NCBI GenBank assembly: GCA_035538795.1
Contig: DATLJS010000020.1
Location: 124,001-188,000, forward strand
Reading direction: 5' to 3'
Origin: JAJZGK01 sp035538795
Lineage (GTDB): Bacteria; Pseudomonadota; Alphaproteobacteria; Rhodospirillales; Magnetospirillaceae
Length of the DNA stretch: 64,000 nucleotides
Every line of letters starts with the position of its first letter. The stretch's first letter is position 1. A model generated the notes under the pieces. That model was not told where the DNA came from. It was given only the letters and a program-made list of their open reading frames with translations, and ran no database searches. This document shows positions 7,989 through 16,263 of this stretch, piece after piece. The position numbers were made by a program, and so were the translations under genes.

Positions 7989-9749
7989 TCACGCCTTGCG
8001 GCAACGGGCCAGGAACGGCACCGCCATGACCAGTTGCATGACCGACCACAGCACCATTTCACGGTTGGCGAAAGCGCCGTGCAGCAGCAGCGGCACCTGA
8101 TCGGCCAGGGTGGGGTGATCCTTGGTGAAATCCTCGCCCATGGCCAGGGCCAAAGCCTCGCTGCCCACCGCCAGCACGGCGCCTAGGACCAGCCCCCAAC
8201 CCAACCAGCGCACTAGGCCGTCGCGGCGGCGGCTGGCCATGGGCAGATCGCTGAACAAGCCCTCGAAGGACAGCGCCCGGGACAAACCGCCCCCCTGGCG
8301 CAGGGCCAGAACCGCCCGCACGGACAGCAGCATCAGAATGGCGGCGCAGGGCACGCTGAAATCGATCACGGGAATATCGCGGTAACGGCCGTCGATGAAC
8401 AGCAGCAGCGTCCAGATCACGGCATAGAGTCCCGACAGCAGCGCCAGGGATTCGGCGTTGCCCAGCACCCCGCCCCGCCCCAGCTTGCGCCCGAAGACGG
8501 CGGGCTGCGGTTCGGTTCCCGCCAGGGCGGCCTTGGCGTCGCCCAACAGGCGAGCGGCGCGAGTCAGCCCCAGCAAGGCGAAGCTCAGCCCCAAACCGCC
8601 GCGCAAAGGCGCCCACAAGTCCTGCCACCAGCGGAAGCTGACGGCTTCGGCATGGAAACAGGTGGTGACGGCCAGCCACGCCAGCGCCTGGGCCAGCACG
8701 GCGAAAACGAAACGCCCGCCCAACGACGAAATCGAACGGCCCAGCCATAGGGTGGCGGCAATGCCCGCCAGCACGGCGATGGCGGCGCGCAGCTTCCAGT
8801 CGGCCACCTCGGTCACCGGACCGGCCATGTCGAATTTCGGCTTACGGTCGATGTCCATGACGCCCCAGGCAGCGCCGACGGTGTTTTCCAGGGCCGATTT
8901 CCAAGGCTGATCGAAAGCTTCGACGATGTTGTAGTCGAAATCGTGGCTGGCAGCGATATTGGCCATCTTGCGCACGAAACGCGCTTCGTTGACGGTGTTG
9001 ACCACCGACGGGCCGCGGTCACGGCCGATGGACGGCCAACCGGCCTCGCCGATCAGGATCGGCTTGCCCGGAAAGGTGGCGCGCATGCGTTCGACGATGC
9101 GCACCATGTAATCGTTCACATTGTCGATGCTGATGGGCTCGTCTTCCCAGAACGGCAGAATGTGGATGGTGATAAAGTCCACTTCCTTGGCCACTTCCGG
9201 GTATTTCAGATAAAAGGCCCAAACGTCGGCATAGGAAACCGGCTGCTTCACCGCCGCCTTGACCCGGCGGATATAGCTGATCAGTTCGTCCGGCTTCAGA
9301 TCGCGGCGCAGCAGCACCTCGTTGCCGACGATGACCCGCTCGATCTCGTTGGGATGGGCGTTGGCGGCCTTGATCAGGCCGGTGATCTCATCCTCGTTGA
9401 GCTTCTTGCCCTTGGCCTCGGTCTCGTTGGTCAGCCAAGCGCTGAAGATCACCTTCAGCCCCAGCTTGGCGGCCATATCGGGAACCACCTCCATGCCTTC
9501 TTCCGAGGTATAGGTGCGCACGCCGCGCGCGCGCCCCACCAGGGACTGCAAATCCTCCTGGATCTGCTGGGAAGTGGGATAGACCTTGGTCAGCGGGCTT
9601 TGCCCCCGGCGGAACGGAGCGAAGGAAACGCTGCGCACCGGACCTTCCCAGCTTTCGGCCACCGGCACCGGCTGGTCGAAATGCCACCACAGGGCGGCAG
9701 CCGCCAAAGCGGCGGCGATTGCGGCGAGAAGCAGCGAGACAATGCGCAT
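7989..9749 (-). CDS. GH17 family beta-1,3-glucanase-like protein with C-terminal membrane domain
   Basis: A 586-residue protein: one N-terminal membrane anchor (about residues 1-22), a glycoside hydrolase family 17 domain (about 35-325) and a C-terminal block of about eight membrane segments. Both catalytic glutamates are visible, the acid/base in VIVGNEVLLR and the nucleophile in ILIGEAGWPSIG. GH17 enzymes cleave or transfer beta-1,3-glucans, and bacterial membrane-linked forms are tied to periplasmic or secreted glucan synthesis. The long membrane tail suggests a biosynthetic or remodelling role rather than a secreted degradative one. The start is the ATG at 9749, where the anchor begins. 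It lies 26 bp downstream of a GT-C glycosyltransferase, almost certainly in one transcript. Confidence 0.82.
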   Translation of the reverse strand: MRIVSLLLAAIAAALAAAALWWHFDQPVPVAESWEGPVRSVSFAPFRRGQSPLTKVYPTSQQIQEDLQSLVGRARGVRTYTSEEGMEVVPDMAAKLGLKVIFSAWLTNETEAKGKKLNEDEITGLIKAANAHPNEIERVIVGNEVLLRRDLKPDELISYIRRVKAAVKQPVSYADVWAFYLKYPEVAKEVDFITIHILPFWEDEPISIDNVNDYMVRIVERMRATFPGKPILIGEAGWPSIGRDRGPSVVNTVNEARFVRKMANIAASHDFDYNIVEAFDQPWKSALENTVGAAWGVMDIDRKPKFDMAGPVTEVADWKLRAAIAVLAGIAATLWLGRSISSLGGRFVFAVLAQALAWLAVTTCFHAEAVSFRWWQDLWAPLRGGLGLSFALLGLTRAARLLGDAKAALAGTEPQPAVFGRKLGRGGVLGNAESLALLSGLYAVIWTLLLFIDGRYRDIPVIDFSVPCAAILMLLSVRAVLALRQGGGLSRALSFEGLFSDLPMASRRRDGLVRWLGWGLVLGAVLAVGSEALALAMGEDFTKDHPTLADQVPLLLHGAFANREMVLWSVMQLVMAVPFLARCRKA

Positions 9750-9775
9750 TATCAGGGCCTCTTTCTGGGCAAAAT

Positions 9776-11467
9776 TCAGCGTCCGTGACCTTTGAGGTAA
9801 CGGCGGTCCTTGACCACCGACAAAGCCACGCCGAAACGCTCCACCGCGATGATCTGCCGGCCCTCGAAATAGCGCTGGCAGTTGGCCTGGGTGAAAGCGA
9901 CGATGAAATCGGCTTCGTCGATGTTCTTGGTGAATTCCATATATTCGGGGAAGAAATACGCCGCCGACATGCGATGTCCGCACACCGCCACCTTGTAAGA
10001 GCGGGTGATCGGTTTGTCGCCGTTCTCCATGGCGATGTATTCGGCCAGATCCTTGGTGGCCTCCAACAGGGAATTACCCCAGTAATCCAGCTCGTAGGCG
10101 CCTTCGGCTCCCTTCACGCCGCCGGTCAGCAGATTGTAATAGACGTATTCGTCGGGATGCAGCTGGGCCATCACCCAGATCTGCGCCACCAGCACCACCG
10201 CCAGCAGACCGGCGAAGACGCGGCTCAGGCGCTCGCCCATCCCTTCCAGGGCCTGCCACAGCCGATCCAGGCCCAAGGAGGCCAGCACCGTCATGGGCGG
10301 CACCACGAACAGGAAATGCCGGATGCCGTTATAGGCCGTCGGCTTGTAGAAAATGAAGAACACCACCGGGAAAAACGCCGACAGCGCCACCAGCAGGATT
10401 TCGATGCGCCGCACCTCGGCGGGCGTGGCGTTGTTCAAGAACCTGGGGCCCGACCGCAGCCGCCCCCACAGATAGCGGGCTGCCTGGAAAATGGCGGCCA
10501 GCAAACCGACCAGCACCACCTCGGGCAGGTTCACCAGCAGATAGTCCGGCAGATAATCCCGGGGCAGCTGGGTGGCCTTGACCCAGACGCCGGCCACCAG
10601 GGTGTCCATGTTGATCGGCAGCTTCGAGAAATCGTGCAGGGCCTGAAGCGGATTGAACGGACTGGCCACGCCCCAGGGCCAGAACACGCCCATCACCAGA
10701 TAGGCGATGACCACGCCGGGAAACAGGCGACGCAAGGCCTGCCACAGATGAGCGCGGACCTGCCCGATGTTGCGCGCGTGGCGCCATTCGCCGATCAGGA
10801 ACAGCAGCAGGCCCAAAGCCATGTAGGGACCGATCAGCACGGCGGCGACACGGATGCCCAAGGCCAGACCGACGGCCACGCCCAGCTTGACCACCAGACG
10901 GACAGGCGGATGCGGCAAGCAGGACATGGTCCGGCACATGTAATAAAGCGCCCAGACCATGGCCCCTGCAAAAGGCGCGTCTTTCGGATTGTTGAAGCTG
11001 TGGCCGTAATAGGCCGGCGTCAGCACCAGCAGCATCAAAGCCAGGAAGCCGACGCGGTCGCCGCCCAGGTGGCGCCCCAGCTTCCAGGCGCCGGCCAGCC
11101 CGACCACCCCCATCAGTCCGCCCAGCAGATGCCGGGTTTCATATTCGCCAAAGGGCGAAACCAGATTGACGATGGCGGCGATCAGATCGAAGAAGCCGCC
11201 ATATCTGAACAAATCCAGATAGTTGAAAACCGACGTGTCCTGGAAGAACGAGCTATAGAACGCCAGCAGCTTGACGCCGTAGACGTTCTGCACCTCTTCA
11301 TCGTTGGTGATGCCGTAATCCTGAAACGTCAGGATGGCCAGCATCGCCACGCCCAGCAGCACCAGCAGCGACAGGTCGTTGAAGGCATGGCCCCATCTGC
11401 GGCCGGCGGTCCGGGCCTGACCCGGTTTAACCGCCGCCGACGGGATTTTAGGAGCTTCCAAAGTCAT
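9776..11467 (-). CDS. GT-C/GT39-like membrane glycosyltransferase
   Basis: A 563-residue integral membrane protein with about eleven membrane segments. After the first segment it has the acidic motif ITNDEEVQNVYG, the place where GT-C enzymes (protein mannosyltransferase and ArnT class) keep their catalytic acidic residues. A second conserved-looking loop, HSFNNPKDAPFA, follows. The C-terminal about 100 residues form a soluble, probably periplasmic domain. Such enzymes use polyprenyl-phosphate sugars as donors. It is the first gene of a two-gene operon with the GH17 protein, which suggests the two build or edit the same glucan. Donor and acceptor cannot be deduced. Confidence 0.75.
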   Translation of the reverse strand: MTLEAPKIPSAAVKPGQARTAGRRWGHAFNDLSLLVLLGVAMLAILTFQDYGITNDEEVQNVYGVKLLAFYSSFFQDTSVFNYLDLFRYGGFFDLIAAIVNLVSPFGEYETRHLLGGLMGVVGLAGAWKLGRHLGGDRVGFLALMLLVLTPAYYGHSFNNPKDAPFAGAMVWALYYMCRTMSCLPHPPVRLVVKLGVAVGLALGIRVAAVLIGPYMALGLLLFLIGEWRHARNIGQVRAHLWQALRRLFPGVVIAYLVMGVFWPWGVASPFNPLQALHDFSKLPINMDTLVAGVWVKATQLPRDYLPDYLLVNLPEVVLVGLLAAIFQAARYLWGRLRSGPRFLNNATPAEVRRIEILLVALSAFFPVVFFIFYKPTAYNGIRHFLFVVPPMTVLASLGLDRLWQALEGMGERLSRVFAGLLAVVLVAQIWVMAQLHPDEYVYYNLLTGGVKGAEGAYELDYWGNSLLEATKDLAEYIAMENGDKPITRSYKVAVCGHRMSAAYFFPEYMEFTKNIDEADFIVAFTQANCQRYFEGRQIIAVERFGVALSVVKDRRYLKGHGR

Positions 11468-11522
11468 GGCGCGGACCTTAGACGTAAACGGAAGCCCCTA
11501 CAAGAGGGTGACGTCGGCATGC

Positions 11523-11927
11523 TCAGAGAAGAAAGCCCTCGGGCGCCTCCGCCGGAACCGGGATCGGCTTGCCGCCGTCGCTGACCCGCACGAAGGTGAA
11601 GGTGCCCTGCGTGACCTTTTCCTGGGCGCCGCCGTCGCGGCGGCGCACCCAGGCCTCGACCTTGAAGACCATCGAGGTGCGGCCGACCTTCAAGCAATTG
11701 CAATAACACGACAATTCGTCGCCTACCTTCATCGGCAGGTGAAAGGTCATGGCGTCCACCGATACGGTGGCCACCCGCCCCCCTGCCCGCCAGCGGGCGG
11801 CGATGCCGCCGGCCAGATCCATCTGGGACATCAGCCAGCCGCCGAACACGTCGCCTTCGTAGTTCAAATCCGCCGGCATGGCGATGGTACGGATGGTCAA
11901 AAGGCCTTCGGGTTCCGGCGTGGACAT
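11523..11927 (-). CDS. Acyl-CoA thioesterase, hotdog fold (YciA-like)
   Basis: A 134-residue single hotdog-domain protein matching YciA/BACH-type acyl-CoA thioesterases, which release free fatty acids from CoA. Signatures are TIAMPADLNYEGDVFGGWLMSQMDLAGG, with the catalytic Asp region after the Asn, then VSVDAMTFHLPMKVGD and a late YCNCLKVGRTS strand. The ATG at 11927 is preceded by GGAGAT at proper spacing; an upstream in-frame extension has no homology and would cover the parE promoter. It is divergent from parE. Confidence 0.88.
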   Translation of the reverse strand: MSTPEPEGLLTIRTIAMPADLNYEGDVFGGWLMSQMDLAGGIAARWRAGGRVATVSVDAMTFHLPMKVGDELSCYCNCLKVGRTSMVFKVEAWVRRRDGGAQEKVTQGTFTFVRVSDGGKPIPVPAEAPEGFLL

Positions 11928-12012
11928 GACATCTCCAACATCTTGTGGCAAAGCTGACGAACCTCCACCGGATAGGCTTGCGCCACCCGGCTTCGTCCAT
12001 ATAATGCATCCC

Positions 12013-14019
12013 ATGTCCGACTTATTCCAACAGCTTGCTCCCAAAAGCAACGACTACTCCGCCAAGGATATCGAAGTCCTTGAGGGGTTGGAGCCCGTTC
12101 GCCGCCGCCCCGGCATGTATATCGGCGGCACCGACGACAAGGCTTTGCACCACCTCGTCGCCGAGGTTTTGGACAACGCCATGGACGAAGCCGTGGCCGG
12201 GCACGCCAGTTGGATCGAGCTGGAACACAGGGCCGACGGCTCGGTGATGGTGCGCGACAACGGGCGCGGCATTCCCATTGATCCACACCCGAAGTTCCCC
12301 GACAAGTCGGCCCTGGAAGTCATTCTGACCACGCTGCATTCCGGCGGAAAATTCGGCGGCGACGCCTACAAGGTGTCGGGCGGTCTGCACGGCGTCGGCG
12401 TGTCGGTGGTCAACGCCCTGTCCGACAGCCTGACCGTCGAGGTCGCCCGCGACCGCCAGCTGTGGACGCAAAGCTATTCCCGCGGCACGCCGTTGGGTCC
12501 GCTGACCCTGGTCGGTCCCATTCAGAACCGCCGCGGCACCACCGTCGTCTTTCATCCCGACCCGGAAATCTTCGGCGCCGACGCCCGGCTGCGCCCCGGC
12601 CCGCTCTACCGCATGGCCCGCTCGAAGGCCTATCTCTATCGCGGCGTCGAAATCCGCTGGTCCACGGATCCGGCCCTGCTGAAAGACGGCGACAGCACTC
12701 CGCAAAAGGAAACGCTCAAGTTTCCCAATGGGTTGAAGGATTTTCTTGACGGCATGCTGGAAGGCCGCGCCCTGCACGGCGCTCAAGCCTTCGCCGGCCA
12801 AGCCGCCTTTCCCGACGACATGGGACAGGTGGAATGGGCCGTCGCCTGGCCCGAGGACGAGGAAGGTTTCTGCAATTCCTATTGCAACACCGTGCCCACC
12901 CCCGAAGGCGGCACCCATGAAACCGGCCTGCGCAACGCCCTGACCCGCGCCCTGAAACAGTACGGCGACATGACCAATAACCGCCGCGCCGCCCAGGTGA
13001 CGGCGGACGACGTCATCGGCGGCGCCTGCATCGTCGTTTCCGTATTCATCCGCGAACCTCAGTTCCAGGGCCAGACCAAGGAAAAGCTGGCCACCGCCGA
13101 AGCCACCCGGCTGGTGGAGAACGCGGTCAAGGATCACTTCGATCATTGGCTATCCGGCGACCCCGCCGCCGCCAAGGCGCTGCTGGAACGCTTCATCGAA
13201 CGAGCCGAGGACCGCGCCCGCAAGAAGCAGGCCAAGGAACTGTCGCGCAAGACCGCCACCAAGCGCCTGCGCCTGCCCGGCAAGCTGGCCGATTGTTCGC
13301 GCAATTCGGCCGAGGGATCGGAACTGTTCCTGGTCGAGGGCGATTCGGCCGGCGGTTCCGCCAAGCAGGGCCGGTCGCGCGAGACCCAGGCGGTTCTGCC
13401 CTTGCGCGGCAAGATCCTCAACGTCGCCTCGGCGACGCTGGACAAGATGCGCGCCAACCAGGAAATCCGCGATCTGATCGAAGCCCTGGGCTGCGGCATC
13501 CGCGATTCCTACGACGACGAAAAACTGCGCTACGAACGCGTCATCATCATGACCGACGCCGACGTCGACGGCGCCCATATCGCCTCGCTGCTGATGACCT
13601 TCTTCTATCAGGAAATGCCCAAGCTGATCGCCAACGGGCATCTGTTCCTGGCCTGTCCGCCACTGTACCGCATCAGCGCCGGCCAGACGGTCATCTATGC
13701 CCGCGACGACGCCCATAAGGAAAAGCTGATGGCCACCACCTTCGCCGGCAAGAAGGTCGAGATCAGCCGCTTCAAGGGCTTGGGCGAAATGCCGCCCATG
13801 CAGCTCAAGGAAACCACCATGGATCCCAAGACCCGCAGCCTGCTGCGGGTCAGCGTCCCCTCCATTAAGCCTCATCACACCGAAGAGGAACTGATGGAGG
13901 CCCGCGCCCAGCAAAAACATATCGACGAGCGCGTCGACCAGCTGATGGGCAAACGACCCGAACTGCGTTTCCAGTTCATTCAGGAACACGCCAAGTTCGC
14001 CCGCGATCTCGACGTCTAA
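12013..14019 (+). CDS. parE: DNA topoisomerase IV subunit B
   Basis: A 668-residue type II topoisomerase ATPase subunit. The GHKL ATPase domain (about 1-215) has EGLEPVRRRPGMYIGG, EVLDNAMDEAVAGHA, DNGRGIP and SGGLHGVGVSVVNALS. The transducer follows, then the TOPRIM domain with LVEGDSAGGSA, TDADVDGAHI and the C-terminal FKGLGEMPP. The short length and the LRGKILNVASATLDKMRANQEI segment fit alphaproteobacterial ParE rather than the longer GyrB. With ParC, which is not in this window, it decatenates daughter chromosomes. ATG codons at 12004 and 12013 are both possible; homology starts at MSDLFQ. Confidence 0.93.
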   Translation: MSDLFQQLAPKSNDYSAKDIEVLEGLEPVRRRPGMYIGGTDDKALHHLVAEVLDNAMDEAVAGHASWIELEHRADGSVMVRDNGRGIPIDPHPKFPDKSALEVILTTLHSGGKFGGDAYKVSGGLHGVGVSVVNALSDSLTVEVARDRQLWTQSYSRGTPLGPLTLVGPIQNRRGTTVVFHPDPEIFGADARLRPGPLYRMARSKAYLYRGVEIRWSTDPALLKDGDSTPQKETLKFPNGLKDFLDGMLEGRALHGAQAFAGQAAFPDDMGQVEWAVAWPEDEEGFCNSYCNTVPTPEGGTHETGLRNALTRALKQYGDMTNNRRAAQVTADDVIGGACIVVSVFIREPQFQGQTKEKLATAEATRLVENAVKDHFDHWLSGDPAAAKALLERFIERAEDRARKKQAKELSRKTATKRLRLPGKLADCSRNSAEGSELFLVEGDSAGGSAKQGRSRETQAVLPLRGKILNVASATLDKMRANQEIRDLIEALGCGIRDSYDDEKLRYERVIIMTDADVDGAHIASLLMTFFYQEMPKLIANGHLFLACPPLYRISAGQTVIYARDDAHKEKLMATTFAGKKVEISRFKGLGEMPPMQLKETTMDPKTRSLLRVSVPSIKPHHTEEELMEARAQQKHIDERVDQLMGKRPELRFQFIQEHAKFARDLDV

Positions 14020-14122
14020 GAACAAGACGGGGTAAGGGAAAGACGGAGTCAGGAGAAGATATCCCGCAAGGCTCCTTTCCCGCCCATCGTCCCGGCGGGA
14101 AAACTCTCGACGAGGATGCGCA

Positions 14123-14449
14123 ATGTGGACAATTCCCGCCTATGTCCTGGCGGCGCTCGCTGAAATCGGCGGCTGCTTCGCCTTCTGGTCCTGGCTGCGA
14201 TTGGGAAAATCACCCCTATGGCTGCTGCCGGGCATGGCCAGCCTGGCGCTGTTCGCCTGGATTTTGACCCGTATCGACGCCGATTTCGCCGGACGCGCCT
14301 ACGCCGCTTACGGCGGCATCTACATCCTGACGTCGCTGGGGTGGCTGTGTGCCATCGAAGGCAGCCGTCCCGACCGCTGGGACGCGATCGGCGCCGCCCT
14401 TTGCGTGGCTGGCGCCCTGATCATCGTGCTGGGGCCGCGCGGGCACTAA
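14123..14449 (+). CDS. ynfA: YnfA family small membrane protein (UPF0060)
   Basis: A 108-residue protein with four membrane helices and little else. The pattern AALAEIGGCFAFWSWLRLGKS, AYAAYGGIYILTSLGWLCAIEG and the final helix ending VLGPRGH are typical of the YnfA family, which is related to small multidrug-resistance transporters. A role in efflux is known only for some relatives. A GAGGA ribosome-binding site precedes the ATG. It follows parE by 103 bp on the same strand and may be separately transcribed. Confidence 0.9.
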   Translation: MWTIPAYVLAALAEIGGCFAFWSWLRLGKSPLWLLPGMASLALFAWILTRIDADFAGRAYAAYGGIYILTSLGWLCAIEGSRPDRWDAIGAALCVAGALIIVLGPRGH

Positions 14450-14488
14450 GATCCGCCTGCGCGGATGGCGTCCCCACGCCCCGCACGC

Positions 14489-14953
14489 CTAAAGGGAAAT
14501 CGGCAAAGACGGACGGCGGCGCTGTTTGGCGGCACTTTTTTCCGCCTGCATCTTCAGCACATAGGGCTTCATGCGCAGATCGGATTCGATGATGTGGCCG
14601 ACCAGCCAATCCTTCAGAAAATCGGCGATCTCCCGGATCATGGTGTCCTGAATGTCGCCGTGGGCTTCGGTGTAATCCATCAGCACGTGCTGAAGCTGTT
14701 TCAGGACGTCGCGATGCTGCTTGCGATGGGATTCGTGAAAGGGATAGCGAACCTTGAGCTGGATCTCTTCCTCGCGGGCGAAATGCTCGCCGGTATATTG
14801 CACCAGCCCCAGCAGAACCTTGGCGATTTTGCGATGATCCACCTTGCCGGTGATGGATTTCTCGAACTCGTTGATGAGGTCGACCAGATGTTTGTGATCG
14901 CCATCAATGACGGGATCGCCGACACACATAGTCTGACGCCATTCTATGGACAT
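14489..14953 (-). CDS. Bacteriohemerythrin
   Basis: A 154-residue, mostly helical oxygen-binding protein with a non-haem di-iron centre. All iron-ligand motifs of the family are present: IDGDHKHLVDLIN, GEHFAREEEIQ, YPFHESHRKQHRDVL and LVGHIIESD. Length and order match stand-alone bacteriohemerythrins, which carry or sense oxygen and are frequent in microaerophilic, motile alphaproteobacteria and magnetospirilla. The C-terminus adds a short Lys/Arg-rich tail. It converges with ynfA. About 150 bp separate it from the aminotransferase gene upstream, enough for its own promoter. Confidence 0.93.
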   Translation of the reverse strand: MSIEWRQTMCVGDPVIDGDHKHLVDLINEFEKSITGKVDHRKIAKVLLGLVQYTGEHFAREEEIQLKVRYPFHESHRKQHRDVLKQLQHVLMDYTEAHGDIQDTMIREIADFLKDWLVGHIIESDLRMKPYVLKMQAEKSAAKQRRRPSLPISL

Positions 14954-15103
14954 GCCGTTCCCCCAGCCTGCCGATTGATTAGCGTCAGCTTATCCTTTTG
15001 GCTAATAAAATTCCACGATTATCTTGCATTCAGCGGGGTTTCATTCACCCGATGATTGCGCGAAGCTTAAGTCTGAATCATACTTTATGCATATGACCAA
15101 TGA

Positions 15104-16258
15104 TTACGCCAGCGACGCGCACCAGTCCTTCAGACGCCGGGCCGCCTCGCGCATGTCCTCGGTCGAGCCGGCGAAGGAAATGCGCAGAAAACGATGTCCT
15201 TCGATGGGGTCGAAGTCGATCCCCGGCGTGCAGGCCACCCCGGTTTCAGCCAGCATGCGGCGGCAGAAATCCTGGCTGTCGCTAGTCCAATGCGAAATGT
15301 CGGCATAAAGATAGAAGGCACCGTCGGCCGGAGCCAGCTTGTCGAATCCGGCCGACGGCAGTTCGGCCAGCAGGATTTGCCGGTTCTCGGCATAGCGGGC
15401 GACGTTGGCGTTCAGCTCGTCCTTGCAGTCGAACACCGCCACGGCGGCGTGCTGCGACAAGGTCGGCGGCGAGATGAACAGGTTCTGCGCCAGACATTCC
15501 ACCGCCCGCAGCAGGTCGTCGGGAACCACCATCCAGCCCAGGCGCCAGCCGGTCATGGAATAATATTTCGAGAAGCTATTGACGGTCAGAACCTCGGGCA
15601 TGGCGGCGGCGGTCGCCGCCGGTTCGCCATAGCTGAGACCGTGATAAATCTCGTCCGACACCAGCCGCACGCCGTTGTCGTGGCACCAGCCGGCCAATTC
15701 GGCCAACTGTTCCTTGCTGAGCATGCTGCCCGTCGGGTTCGACGGACTGGCGACGATCAGGCCGTCCAGTTTCTGGCCGCATTGGCGCATGACTTCGGCG
15801 GTGGGCAGGAAACGGCTTTCCGGCCCCACCTGGATCAGCACCGGCTCGACGCCCAGCGCCGCGAGAATGTTGCGGTAGGCGGGATAGCCGGGACAGGCCA
15901 CGCCCACCCGGTCCCCGGCCTCGAACGCCGACAGGAAGGCCAGCAGAAAGGCGGTGGACGACCCGGTGGTGACCACCACGTTTTCCGGCTTCACGGCGAC
16001 GCCGTAAACGTCGCCGTAATCCTGGGCGATGCGGCGGCGCAAAGGCTCGATGCCCAAAGCCTCGGTATAGCCCAGCACATGGGCGTCCAGGGCGGCTTTG
16101 GCGGCATCCACCACCAGCGCCGGAGCGCCGGTCGAGGGCTGCCCGACTTCCAGGTGCAGAACGTCGCCGCCGGCGGCGGCCCGCTCGTTGGCGGCGCGCA
16201 TGACGTCCATGACGATGAAGGCGGGGACCTGTCCCCGCTTCGCGACCTTCAAAGCCAT
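15104..16258 (-). CDS. Class I/II PLP-dependent aminotransferase
   Basis: A 384-residue fold-type I aminotransferase. Seen are VLHLEVGQPSTGAP near the N-terminus, VVTTGSSTAFLLAF, VASPSNPTGSML with the cofactor-binding Asn, LVSDEIYHGLSYG with the Asp that contacts the pyridine ring, NSFSKYYSMTGWRLGW with the Schiff-base Lys, and LRISFAGS with the carboxylate-binding Arg. The subgroup resembles broad-range aspartate/tyrosine/alanine aminotransferases, and the amino acid cannot be fixed. The ATG at 16258 lies 5 bp after the stop of the gamma-glutamyltransferase-like gene, so the two are probably co-transcribed. Confidence 0.9.
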   Translation of the reverse strand: MALKVAKRGQVPAFIVMDVMRAANERAAAGGDVLHLEVGQPSTGAPALVVDAAKAALDAHVLGYTEALGIEPLRRRIAQDYGDVYGVAVKPENVVVTTGSSTAFLLAFLSAFEAGDRVGVACPGYPAYRNILAALGVEPVLIQVGPESRFLPTAEVMRQCGQKLDGLIVASPSNPTGSMLSKEQLAELAGWCHDNGVRLVSDEIYHGLSYGEPAATAAAMPEVLTVNSFSKYYSMTGWRLGWMVVPDDLLRAVECLAQNLFISPPTLSQHAAVAVFDCKDELNANVARYAENRQILLAELPSAGFDKLAPADGAFYLYADISHWTSDSQDFCRRMLAETGVACTPGIDFDPIEGHRFLRISFAGSTEDMREAARRLKDWCASLA

Positions 16259-16263
16259 GACCG

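Noticed and set aside
14975..14988. A weak FNR-like box (TTGAT-N4-GTCAG) upstream of bacteriohemerythrin
   Set aside because: Two of ten positions mismatch, and the centre is only about 28 bp from the start codon, too close for a normal activator site.
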